Position numbers and translations under genes: made by a program
The notes under the pieces: generated by a model
The model's database searches: none
What the model was told of the DNA's origin: nothing
What the model saw: only the letters and a program-made list of their open reading frames with translations
Shown here: positions 1 to 7,013 of the stretch, in pieces
How the letters are laid out: each line of letters starts with the position of its first letter
Numbering within the stretch: the first letter of the stretch is position 1
Origin: Acidithiobacillus sp.
GTDB taxonomy: Bacteria > Pseudomonadota > Gammaproteobacteria > Acidithiobacillales > Acidithiobacillaceae
Length of the DNA: 8,292 bases
Assembly: GCA_027445725.1 (NCBI GenBank)
Contig: DAIAVG010000053.1
Coordinates: 1-8,292, forward strand
Reading direction: 5' to 3'

Positions 1-1
1 T

Positions 2-2980
2 ATCAGCACCATGCTGAGTCGGTTGTCGGCCGAGCAGGTCGAGCGACTGAAAGCGGAACAGCGAACCCAATCCCTGTTCTGCTTGCAACCGGATAGCGCC
101 GGGGAACTCCGCGAGCGCGCTCACGCTATTGGCCGTGCATATGCCATGATGGGCATCCGTACGGAATGGCTGATCAGCAGTATGGCGCTTTACTCGGACG
201 AACTTCTCGGACAACTCAGTCCGTTTCTGGAGGTGGAAACTTCTTTACGGCCACTGATTCTGCAACACCTGGCAGAGGATCTCGCCGGACAACTGCAGGG
301 CATGGAATCCGCAGCCCTGGAAGAGCGCCAGGTTATGGAGCACATTGATCTGCTTCTGTTAAGCGACACGCCAGTGGACGCCCTGGCATCACGAATGCTC
401 AATAAACTACTCGACATTCAGGGACTGGATGGGGCATGGATCGGACGCCCCGATGCGTCTGGCCGCCTGATAAGCGACGCCGTCGCGGGGGCAACGCTTG
501 CAGACTATCTCGGCAGCGTCGAAATCCGCGTGGATGACAGCCCGCTCGGACGGGGCCCAGCCGGGCAGGCCTGGCGGAAAGGTAACACCGTCATCATTGA
601 CCACTGGAACACCGACACCAGCACCCAACCCTGGCAGGAGGGCGCCCCGTCCCACGAATGGCGCGCCAGCGCTACCATACCTATCCAGGTAGGCGGCAGT
701 GCATACGCCGTGCTCGGCCTTTACAGCCGTATCCCCGGCTTTTTCAGCTATTCCAGCCGCCAGATGCTGATTCGTCATCTCGCGGTCATGCTGGGGGTTG
801 CCCTGAGCCATCGTCGCCAACAAAAGCATATGGATCGACTCAACAGTCTGTACCGCGCCTTTCTGGCAGAGGGAGACATCCTGATCCGCGCGCGATCTGA
901 GACGGAAATGCTCCGCAAAACCTGCCAGCGTCTGGCGGAAGGCGCACTCTTTGGTACTGCCTATGTGGTACGGCCAGATACCGATGGTTGGTTTCGCCCC
1001 CTCGCCGCTGCCGGCGTCGGCAGCGGCATACTGGGTAGCATGCATGTTAACGCCCATTCTGGACACCCACCCAGCCTCATCGCGGATACCTGGCAATCCG
1101 GGCGCCTTCAGTATCGTAATGATTATCTCAGCGACCCGCGCCTGAATGCCCATCACGAGATACTGAAGCGTAACAACTGGGCGAGCATTGCCGTGGTCCC
1201 TGTGCATCGCGATGGTCAGATTTGGGCTGCCATGGTGGTCACCAGTCCGGACAAAGGCATTTTTGACCGGGAAATCCTCAGCGCCATCGCCCGCGTGGCC
1301 AAACTGCTCGGCCATGGTCTCGACGAACTGGACCTCAAAGATCGTATCGACAAAGAGCGCACCGTACAGAGCTGGATGGCCCGTCACGACCCGCTCACCG
1401 GCCTACCCAATCGGGTCGCTCTCCTCGATCGCATCCCCGAAGCGATGCAGCGCGCGCAGCGCGAAGAAAAGCTCCTCGGCATCTGCATGCTGGATCTGGA
1501 CGATTTCAAGCCCGTCAATGACCGGTACGGCCATGCCGCCGGTGATGCCCTTCTGCAAAGCATCGCCCACCGCCTGCAGACAGCGCTGCGCCAGACAGAC
1601 TTTGTCGCACGCATCGGTGGCGACGAGTTCGCCCTCGTTCTGGAAAATGTCAGCCGCATGGAAGATATCGAAAACGTGATGGAAAGAGTGTACCGGGCCC
1701 TGGACACACCCTTCTTGCTCCCCGGCGGCATTGAAGTGCAAGTGGGCGGCAGCCTCGGCCTTACTTTGCACCCTTTTGATGACGGAGACCCGGAACAACT
1801 GCTGCGCCACGCGGATCAGGCCCTTTACGCCGCCAAAGCGGAAAAGGGGCGACGCGCACGGTTCTGGTGCGCTTTTCAGGGTGACGATGAGGCATCGACC
1901 ATGCAACGGCGGCCCTATATCGAACTGCTTCATCAAGGTGCGTTGGTAGCGTACTACCAGCCCATACTGCATTTGGCCAGCGGCCAGATCATCGGTGTCG
2001 AGGCCCTGGCACGCCTGCGCCAGGGTAACGAGATTCTACCTCCCGCGGTTTTTCTCGATCATCTGGACCACGCCGCCGGGCAACTCCTCGCGGAACAAAT
2101 GATGCGCCAGGCCATGCTCGCGGCACAGTACTGGGAAACTGCAGGCTTCCCATTGGAAGTCGCCATTAATGTCCCACCCGAGGTACTGCTCTCCGATACC
2201 TTCCTTGAACGTATAGAAGTAACGATCGCAGAGAGCGCCCTCCCAGCGGAGCGGTTGACGCTGGAAATTCTGGAGAGTGGCGAATTCCTGTCGCTCAACC
2301 TTGCCAAAAACCGCATCGCTCAAATTCGAGCCATGGGGGTGCGCATCGCGCTGGACGACGTGGGGAGCGCGTATGCGTCACTGCTACGCCTCAAGGAAAT
2401 CGCCGTCGATGAAGTCAAGTTAGACCAGAGCTTTATCCAGGAGATTCCGCAAAACCCCGCCGACCTGGTCTTCGTCATGAGCGTCGGCGCCCTCGCCCAG
2501 TCCATTGGCGCGCGTTATGTGGTGGAAGGCGCGGAGACCGCAGAAACCATCAATGCCTTAGCCGTGTTAGGGGTGGGATGCGTGCAGGGCTACGCCATCG
2601 CCCGTCCGATGCCGGAAGAAGCCTTGCTGGAGTGGCTCCGTGCCTGGAACGGTATAGCCCAAGACACCCAGCCGCGCACCCTGCTCGGCGCCTATGCGTC
2701 ACACCTGCAATTTGACGGCATCTATCGCCTCGCACCGAGGCTACTTGGCCAGTTGCAGCATCTTGAAGACGTCTGTCAATGTCGGCTGGGCGAGTATCTG
2801 GATCATCACGGCTTAGAGCAGTCTGCGCTTGGCAAGGCCCATCAGGCCTATCATTATTGTGTTGGCACCGCCCACTCTGCTACAGAACTGGACGCCTGCC
2901 GCCAGCACGTGGCGAGTGCGATGGCGGCCACTCAGCAACAGATCGCTGAACATGGACACCCGCCCCACGGCACGAACTGA
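2..2980 (+). CDS. Globin-like/GAF/GAF/GGDEF/EAL/CZB-like c-di-GMP signalling protein (5' partial)
   Basis: Likely makes and/or degrades c-di-GMP in the cytoplasm. The frame is open to the left edge and the first domain is cut, so the first ATG (11) is probably internal; residues below count from it. Residues 1-90 resemble the later helices of a globin-coupled sensor, but the usual proximal-His position (GxxHxxxG) reads GRAYAMMG, with Tyr44. GAF domains lie at about 109-270 and 275-445. The GGDEF domain (458-620) has an intact GGDEF at 536-540 and an inhibitory RxxD site at 527-530, five residues upstream. The EAL domain (637-880) has EAL at 664-666, the catalytic Asn, Glu, Asp782-Asp783, Lys, Glu and Gln motifs, and a divergent loop 6 (DDVGSAY for DDFGTGY). 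The C-terminus (890-989) shows His898, Cys924 in CRLGEYL, and His944/His948 as HxxxH, the CZB zinc-site pattern. It overlaps the downstream ATPase gene. Family call is firm; net activity and ligands are inferred. Confidence 0.93.
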   Translation: MSTMLSRLSAEQVERLKAEQRTQSLFCLQPDSAGELRERAHAIGRAYAMMGIRTEWLISSMALYSDELLGQLSPFLEVETSLRPLILQHLAEDLAGQLQGMESAALEERQVMEHIDLLLLSDTPVDALASRMLNKLLDIQGLDGAWIGRPDASGRLISDAVAGATLADYLGSVEIRVDDSPLGRGPAGQAWRKGNTVIIDHWNTDTSTQPWQEGAPSHEWRASATIPIQVGGSAYAVLGLYSRIPGFFSYSSRQMLIRHLAVMLGVALSHRRQQKHMDRLNSLYRAFLAEGDILIRARSETEMLRKTCQRLAEGALFGTAYVVRPDTDGWFRPLAAAGVGSGILGSMHVNAHSGHPPSLIADTWQSGRLQYRNDYLSDPRLNAHHEILKRNNWASIAVVPVHRDGQIWAAMVVTSPDKGIFDREILSAIARVAKLLGHGLDELDLKDRIDKERTVQSWMARHDPLTGLPNRVALLDRIPEAMQRAQREEKLLGICMLDLDDFKPVNDRYGHAAGDALLQSIAHRLQTALRQTDFVARIGGDEFALVLENVSRMEDIENVMERVYRALDTPFLLPGGIEVQVGGSLGLTLHPFDDGDPEQLLRHADQALYAAKAEKGRRARFWCAFQGDDEASTMQRRPYIELLHQGALVAYYQPILHLASGQIIGVEALARLRQGNEILPPAVFLDHLDHAAGQLLAEQMMRQAMLAAQYWETAGFPLEVAINVPPEVLLSDTFLERIEVTIAESALPAERLTLEILESGEFLSLNLAKNRIAQIRAMGVRIALDDVGSAYASLLRLKEIAVDEVKLDQSFIQEIPQNPADLVFVMSVGALAQSIGARYVVEGAETAETINALAVLGVGCVQGYAIARPMPEEALLEWLRAWNGIAQDTQPRTLLGAYASHLQFDGIYRLAPRLLGQLQHLEDVCQCRLGEYLDHHGLEQSALGKAHQAYHYCVGTAHSATELDACRQHVASAMAATQQQIAEHGHPPHGTN

Positions 2981-5516
2981 TGCCCATCATTTGACGGGGC
3001 TTACCCGCGCAACGGCGGCGCAGCGCCTGGCCGAGGGTGGCCCAAACTTGCTGCCGGGAAGCACGCCAAAAACGCTCCTGGCCATCGTGCTTGGCGTCTT
3101 GGTCGAGCCGATGTTCGTGATGCTGCTGGTGGCTGGCGGCATCTATCTGCTCCTGGGAGACCGTGCCGAAGCGCTCTTCCTGCTGGCCTTCGTGTTCGTG
3201 GTCATCGGTATCACCCTGGCCCAGGAGCGTAAGACCCAGCGTGCGCTGGAGTCATTACGCGATCTCTCGGCGCCACGGGCGCTGGTGATCCGGGACGATC
3301 AGGAGCTGCGCATCGCCGGGCGCGAGGTGGTGCGCGGCGATCTCCTGGTTCTGCACGATGGCGACCGCGTCGCCGCCGATGCACAACTGGTGCAGGGTCA
3401 GCTCACGGTGGACGAATCCTTGCTCACCGGCGAGGCCGTGCCGATGGACAAGCTCCCCAACCCGAAGCTCGCTGAGCTGGCCATACCTGGCGGTGATGGC
3501 ACGTCAACCTTGTACGCCAGCACCTTGGTTACCAAGGGGGTGGGGTTCGCCGTGGTCGGTGCAACGGGTGCAGGCACTGCGGTGGGACGCATTGGCCAGG
3601 CTTTGGCAACAACGGGAGAGATGACCTCCGGTCTGCAACAATCCACGCGCCGGCTTATCCGTAACCTGACGGTGATCGCGCTATTGTTGGCCGTATCGCT
3701 GGTTTTGGTGAACTGGTTGTGGGATGGACGTTCGCTGCTGGAGAGCCTGCTCTCGGGCATTGCCCTGGCCATGGCCATCCTGCCCCAGGAGATTCCGGTC
3801 ATTCTCACCGTATTTCTGGCCTTGGGCGCCTGGCGTATTTCGAAAAAAAAGGTGTTGACGCGCCGCATGTCCGCCGTTGAGGCGCTGGGAGCGGTCACCG
3901 TGCTTGCGGTGGACAAGACAGGCACGCTCACGCAAAACCGCATGGAGGTCGCGGAACTGACCGCAGGTGATGCGAATTTCATTGCGTCACCGGGCACCGA
4001 ACTGTCCGAAACCTTTCACCTCCTCGTCGAATTCGCCATGCTGGCAACGCCGACAGACCCCTTCGATCCGATGGAAAAAGCCATCCAGATCTTTGGTCAC
4101 ACGCGGCTGGCTGGCACCGAGCACATTCACGACGATCGCCGCCCCGAATTCCAGTACGAGCTGTCGCCGAACATTCTGGCCATAACCCGGGTGTTTTCTG
4201 GTACGCGACCGGCCACCCATTTGCTGGCCACCAAAGGCGCTCCTGAGGCGGTGGCTGATCTATGCCATCTGGCGGATGAGGCGCGGTGCGCCATTCAGAG
4301 TCAGGTTGAAGCCATGGCCGAGCGGGGACTGCGGGTGCTGGGTGTGGCCAAGGGCGAATGGCAGGCAGGCAGCCCGGATGCGCCGTGGCCACCAAGCCAG
4401 CACGACTTTGATTTTACCTTCCTGGGCCTGGTCGGGTTTTTTGATCCGCCGCGCCCCGAGGTTCCCGCGGCGATTGCTGAATGTCGAGCTGCGGGAATAC
4501 GCATTCTCATGCTCACTGGCGACCATCCTGCCACAGCGCGGGCTATTGCCAGGCTGGTCGGTCTGTCCGATAGGCCAGAGGTTATCACCGGCGTCGAGAT
4601 CGCTGCGCTGGATGACATCGGTCTGCGCCAGCGCCTGCTGCAGGTGGATCTGTGCGCTCGCCTGCAGCCGGAGCAGAAATTGCGCCTGGTGCGGGTGCTG
4701 CAACAAGCTGGCGATGTGGTGGCGATGACCGGCGACGGCGTCAATGATGCGCCTGCGCTCAAAGCTGCTGATGTGGGCATCGCCATGGGCGAGCGCGGCA
4801 CTGACGTGGCCCGCGAGGCTGCTGCCCTGGTGCTGTTGGACGATAGCTTCGCCAGCATCGTCGCCGCCATCGCACAGGGGCGGCGCATCTACGACAACGT
4901 CGTCAAAGCGGCGCGCTTTGTCTTCGCGGTGCATCTGCCCGTTATCGCGCTGGCGCTGCTGCCAGCGTTACTGAATTGGCCCACCCTGCTGCTGCCGGTG
5001 CATATCGCAGTGCTTGAACTGCTGATCGACCCGGCCTGTTCCACAGTATTCGAGGCTGAGCCCGCAGCAGCCGACATCATGTGTCGACCGCCGCGCCCAC
5101 TCCACTCTAGTCCATTCGCCGCCGGTAACATTGGCTTTGCACTGACACAAGGCCTTGGGATTGCGGTCATTCTTCTGGCCGGAGGGGCATTGTTGCAGCA
5201 CCTGGGTTGGGCCGAAGAAGACCTTCGTATCAGTGTGTTCACCGCCTTAGTACTGGCGTTGTTTCTGTTGATCCTGGCTAATCGCGACCTGACCCATACG
5301 GCGCTGCATAATCTGGACGGTAACAATCCTTTGCTGGCACGCATGTTCGCGGGTGTGGGGGTGGTGCTCGTGGCGGTCCTGGCGATTCCTTTTTTGCGCG
5401 ATGTGATGGGTTTTGCTGCCATTAGCATGCCACCACTCCTGGTCGCCGTCGGGCTGTTGTTGGCCTGTATCCTGTGGATGCAAATCGTGCGCTGGGCAAA
5501 GTGGAGCATACTCTGA
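2952..5516 (+). CDS. P-type cation-transporting ATPase (P2-like, substrate unknown)
   Basis: An 854-aa inner-membrane pump driven by ATP through an aspartyl-phosphate intermediate. Visible landmarks, in order: a cation-ATPase N-terminal segment (about 12-40), actuator motif TGEA (159-162), membrane helix 4 motif PQEIP (278-282), phosphorylation site DKTGTLT (Asp321), TGD (522-524), hinge GDGVNDAP (594-601) and C-terminal helices ending near 850. There is no N-terminal CxxC or His-rich metal-binding domain. Against Ca2+-ATPase, the helix-4 PEGLP is PQEIP, the helix-5 Asn/Glu pair becomes His661/Val, and helix 6 reads ELLIDPACS, keeping Asp693 and adding Cys696. It is therefore unlikely to be a standard Ca2+ pump, and the substrate cannot be named. 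The start is the ATG at 2952, 29 bases inside the preceding gene; a longer reading from TTG at 2829 only translates that gene in another frame. No strong Shine-Dalgarno is visible, which fits translational coupling. Confidence 0.95.
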   Translation: MDTRPTARTDAHHLTGLTRATAAQRLAEGGPNLLPGSTPKTLLAIVLGVLVEPMFVMLLVAGGIYLLLGDRAEALFLLAFVFVVIGITLAQERKTQRALESLRDLSAPRALVIRDDQELRIAGREVVRGDLLVLHDGDRVAADAQLVQGQLTVDESLLTGEAVPMDKLPNPKLAELAIPGGDGTSTLYASTLVTKGVGFAVVGATGAGTAVGRIGQALATTGEMTSGLQQSTRRLIRNLTVIALLLAVSLVLVNWLWDGRSLLESLLSGIALAMAILPQEIPVILTVFLALGAWRISKKKVLTRRMSAVEALGAVTVLAVDKTGTLTQNRMEVAELTAGDANFIASPGTELSETFHLLVEFAMLATPTDPFDPMEKAIQIFGHTRLAGTEHIHDDRRPEFQYELSPNILAITRVFSGTRPATHLLATKGAPEAVADLCHLADEARCAIQSQVEAMAERGLRVLGVAKGEWQAGSPDAPWPPSQHDFDFTFLGLVGFFDPPRPEVPAAIAECRAAGIRILMLTGDHPATARAIARLVGLSDRPEVITGVEIAALDDIGLRQRLLQVDLCARLQPEQKLRLVRVLQQAGDVVAMTGDGVNDAPALKAADVGIAMGERGTDVAREAAALVLLDDSFASIVAAIAQGRRIYDNVVKAARFVFAVHLPVIALALLPALLNWPTLLLPVHIAVLELLIDPACSTVFEAEPAAADIMCRPPRPLHSSPFAAGNIGFALTQGLGIAVILLAGGALLQHLGWAEEDLRISVFTALVLALFLLILANRDLTHTALHNLDGNNPLLARMFAGVGVVLVAVLAIPFLRDVMGFAAISMPPLLVAVGLLLACILWMQIVRWAKWSIL

Positions 5517-5662
5517 CCTCATTCAGGGAAGGCTTGTGGTCGTTTGGCCATGACCAAAAGTTCACGCCCTATACCTATCTGGCAAAGTCCTGTGTCACGA
5601 AAATCAGACTAATAGCGAGCGAACATATCAGCATTGCGAACTGTTTTTATTTATTTACGAAA

Positions 5663-5698
5663 ATACGCCAGATTCGTAGCGACACGAATCTGGCGTAT
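5663..5698. terminator. Perfect 15-bp hairpin between convergent genes
   Basis: Two 15-base arms (5663-5677 and 5684-5698) are exact reverse complements around a 6-base loop. It lies 38 bases past the stop of the leftward MIP channel gene and about 146 past the stop of the rightward ATPase, so it probably ends one or both transcripts. Leftward RNA would have a short U run (UUUU, including the stem edge) and then AU-rich sequence; rightward RNA has only a mixed AU tail. A terminator for the leftward gene is the better call. The rest of 5517-5736 shows no gene I can support. Confidence 0.7.
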
Positions 5699-5736
5699 GT
5701 TAATATATTGCGCCGGTAAAACGTGGATACCTAAAA

Positions 5737-6432
5737 TTAGAGATTTATTCCTTCTTCCTTCAGAACTTCCCTGAAATTCATGTCGGTTTTACCTTCCTGC
5801 ATAAATTTATAAAGCAAACCAGCGACCAGCCCCCCCAACGGGGTTGCAATGAGATAAACCCATATATGTGTGTAGTAATCACCTGCCACGGCAGGACCCA
5901 ACGTCCGTGCCGGGTTGACGCTGGCCCCCGTGAGCGGTCCCATGAATGTGACAATCATGACCAAAGTGAAGCCTATGGCCAGTGGCGCTGCATTACCAGC
6001 ACGATCGCTCATGGCAGTGTACAGCGCGGTGCTGGTGAGGAAGAAGGTCCCCAACGCCTCCAGCATGAACCCCCCTGGGACAGATATAAGGTTTGTGTTG
6101 ATGGTTGTGGCACCCAGGTGCCCCATTGGTCCGTGCAGCACCGTGAGCAATGCAAATCCAGCGGCTATTCCGCCAAGAATCTGAGCAATCATATACATGC
6201 CCGCGTCCCGCCAACTGATTTTTCCTGCTATGGCGCCGCCAAGAGTGACCGCAGGATTCACAATACCGCCGCTGATATCCCCGAATACATAAGCCGCAAT
6301 CATGATGGCCAATCCGTTAGCCAGAGCGATATCTATGAGTGGTTTACCCATGGCCGCCGCGCCGCCACCAAAAAAAATAAGTCCAAAGGTACCAATGAAC
6401 TCTGCCGTCATTTTACGCATTAATGGGTGCAT
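5737..6432 (-). CDS. MIP-family channel (aquaporin/aquaglyceroporin superfamily)
   Basis: A 231-aa inner-membrane channel for passive movement of water or small neutral solutes. It has the expected six hydrophobic helices and two half-helices carrying NPA motifs, VNPAVTLG (Asn59) and VNPARTLG (Asn173, Arg176), plus the AEFIGTF opening typical of the family. Length is normal. Aligned by eye with AQP1, the aromatic/arginine filter is Asn39, Val161, Ala170, Arg176, against Phe, His, Cys, Arg in a strict water channel. Val/Ala/Arg recalls the NIP group of plants, so a wider pore (glycerol, urea, peroxide or undissociated metalloid acids) is possible; the substrate is inferred. The start is the ATG at 6432 because GGAG sits 7 bases upstream; an in-frame ATG 13 codons earlier (6471) lacks that support. 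It is a single gene, convergent with the ATPase and divergent from the small exported-protein genes. Confidence 0.93.
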   Translation of the reverse strand: MHPLMRKMTAEFIGTFGLIFFGGGAAAMGKPLIDIALANGLAIMIAAYVFGDISGGIVNPAVTLGGAIAGKISWRDAGMYMIAQILGGIAAGFALLTVLHGPMGHLGATTINTNLISVPGGFMLEALGTFFLTSTALYTAMSDRAGNAAPLAIGFTLVMIVTFMGPLTGASVNPARTLGPAVAGDYYTHIWVYLIATPLGGLVAGLLYKFMQEGKTDMNFREVLKEEGINL

Positions 6433-6439
6433 AATATAT

Positions 6440-6443
6440 CTCC
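6440..6443 (-). promoter_or_regulatory. Ribosome binding site deciding the MIP channel start
   Basis: On the minus strand GGAG lies 7 bases before the ATG at 6432. This favours that start over the in-frame ATG at 6471, which would add 13 residues (MMKQIPAPIWRYI) not typical of MIP N-termini. Confidence 0.75.
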
Positions 6444-6471
6444 ATATCGGTGCAGGGATCTGTTTCATCAA

Positions 6472-6488
6472 GCGGGAAAGCCTCCCGC
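6472..6488 (-). repeat. Small inverted repeat in the MIP channel 5' leader
   Basis: Two 6-base arms, GCGGGA and TCCCGC (6472-6477 and 6483-6488), are perfect complements around a 5-base loop, about 40 bases upstream of the channel start codon. It could be an operator or leader hairpin. It is short enough to be chance. Confidence 0.3.
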
Positions 6489-6608
6489 GCTATCGTTTGA
6501 CTCCAGGTAACGCTATGTCCCACCAACAAAAATGCTTCCCATCTTCGTTTTTAGTTCAATAATGGAATAATTATGGCACTCTAATTGATCTACAGGTGGA
6601 ACCGATCT

Positions 6609-6806
6609 ATGACATCCGGTCATTTCCAAAAGTTCCAGGTCCGTGATCTGGTCGTTGAATTTCGCCCCCAACGGACTGACCTCGGCAAAATATTAGTGTA
6701 TTGAGAAGCGTTACGTCTGGAATGCATAGCAGCGCAGGCCAACCGGGATAATCTTTTAGCCTGCCCGGCGAACGCCTTTTCGGCGGTGCCATCGAAAGCG
6801 CTCTAG
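6609..6806 (+). pseudogene. Possible decayed small ORF with internal TGA
   Basis: An ATG at 6609 is preceded by AGGTGG at a plausible ribosome-binding distance and opens a 31-codon frame ending at TGA (6702-6704). The same frame then stays open for 33 more codons to a TAG at 6804-6806, with Ala-, Leu- and Arg-rich content that looks protein-like. This could be one small gene broken by a nonsense mutation, a remnant of a larger gene, or chance. I do not recognise the product, and no motif, signal peptide or membrane helix is visible. Confidence 0.18.
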
Positions 6807-6885
6807 CAAACAGGATGCGGGTCGGTTCGTCAGTAACGATAAGAATTCACTATTACTACGGCTTGAAGCAAGGCCAATTAATAAC

Positions 6886-6914
6886 TTGACATTTAGTTCG
6901 CTAAACTGTTTTAT
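6886..6914 (+). promoter_or_regulatory. Sigma70-type promoter with a palindrome in its spacer
   Basis: A perfect TTGACA -35 box (6886-6891) is followed after 17 bases by TTTTAT (6909-6914), a 4-of-6 match to the -10 consensus. It would drive the lipoprotein gene with a leader of roughly 90 bases. The spacer contains the palindrome TTTAG-TTCG-CTAAA (6892-6905), flanked by ACA and TGT that pair if one base is bulged. That placement suits repressor binding, but no regulator gene is nearby to name. Confidence 0.6.
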
Positions 6915-7001
6915 TGGGCCATGATAGGCGCGTGGATGGAGCAAGTCGCTGAACACTTTATTAGCAGAAAGCGTGTCAGCGTGATGTTACAGTCATTGCA
7001 T

Positions 7002-7007
7002 GGAGGG
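7002..7007 (+). promoter_or_regulatory. Ribosome binding site deciding the lipoprotein start
   Basis: GGAGGG lies 6 bases before the ATG at 7014. This selects that start over the upstream in-frame ATG at 6921, which would add 31 charged residues ahead of an otherwise normal signal peptide. Confidence 0.8.
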
Positions 7008-7013
7008 AATCTT

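Larger units (their letters stand above)
6433..7013. other. Long divergent intergenic region
   Basis: These 581 bases separate the leftward MIP channel gene from the rightward lipoprotein gene and must hold promoters for both. I can support a ribosome binding site and small inverted repeat near the channel start, a weak decayed ORF around 6609-6806, and a good rightward promoter at 6886-6914. The approximately 100-base stretch after that promoter is probably the lipoprotein mRNA leader. I found no convincing -35/-10 pair for the channel gene, and no tRNA or intact transposase. Minus-strand ORFs here match nothing I recognise. Confidence 0.6.

Noticed and set aside
407..1387. Long minus-strand open frame of 326 codons opposite the c-di-GMP gene
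   Set aside because: It lies wholly antisense to well-defined GAF domains and shows no recognisable motif; GC-rich genes commonly leave such open antisense frames.
2829..2951. N-terminal extension of the ATPase from a TTG at 2829
   Set aside because: The extra residues are an out-of-frame reading of the upstream gene's CZB-like region and resemble no P-type ATPase N-terminus; ATG at 2952 begins the family-like sequence.
3398..4934. Several minus-strand open frames opposite the ATPase
   Set aside because: They are low-complexity Ser/Arg/Pro-rich shadows of a gene whose catalytic motifs are all in the plus-strand frame.
5866..6423. Plus-strand open frame of 185 codons opposite the MIP channel gene
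   Set aside because: The minus strand encodes both NPA motifs and six helices with a ribosome binding site; the plus frame has no family features.
6607..6956. Minus-strand frames in the intergenic region that might be transposase fragments
   Set aside because: Basic residues are present, but I found no DDE or HUH motif, terminal repeats or recognisable family, so an insertion-sequence call is not supported.
6921..7013. Longer start for the lipoprotein at 6921
   Set aside because: It would bury the signal peptide behind 31 charged residues, overlaps the predicted transcription start, and lacks the GGAGGG that serves ATG 7014.
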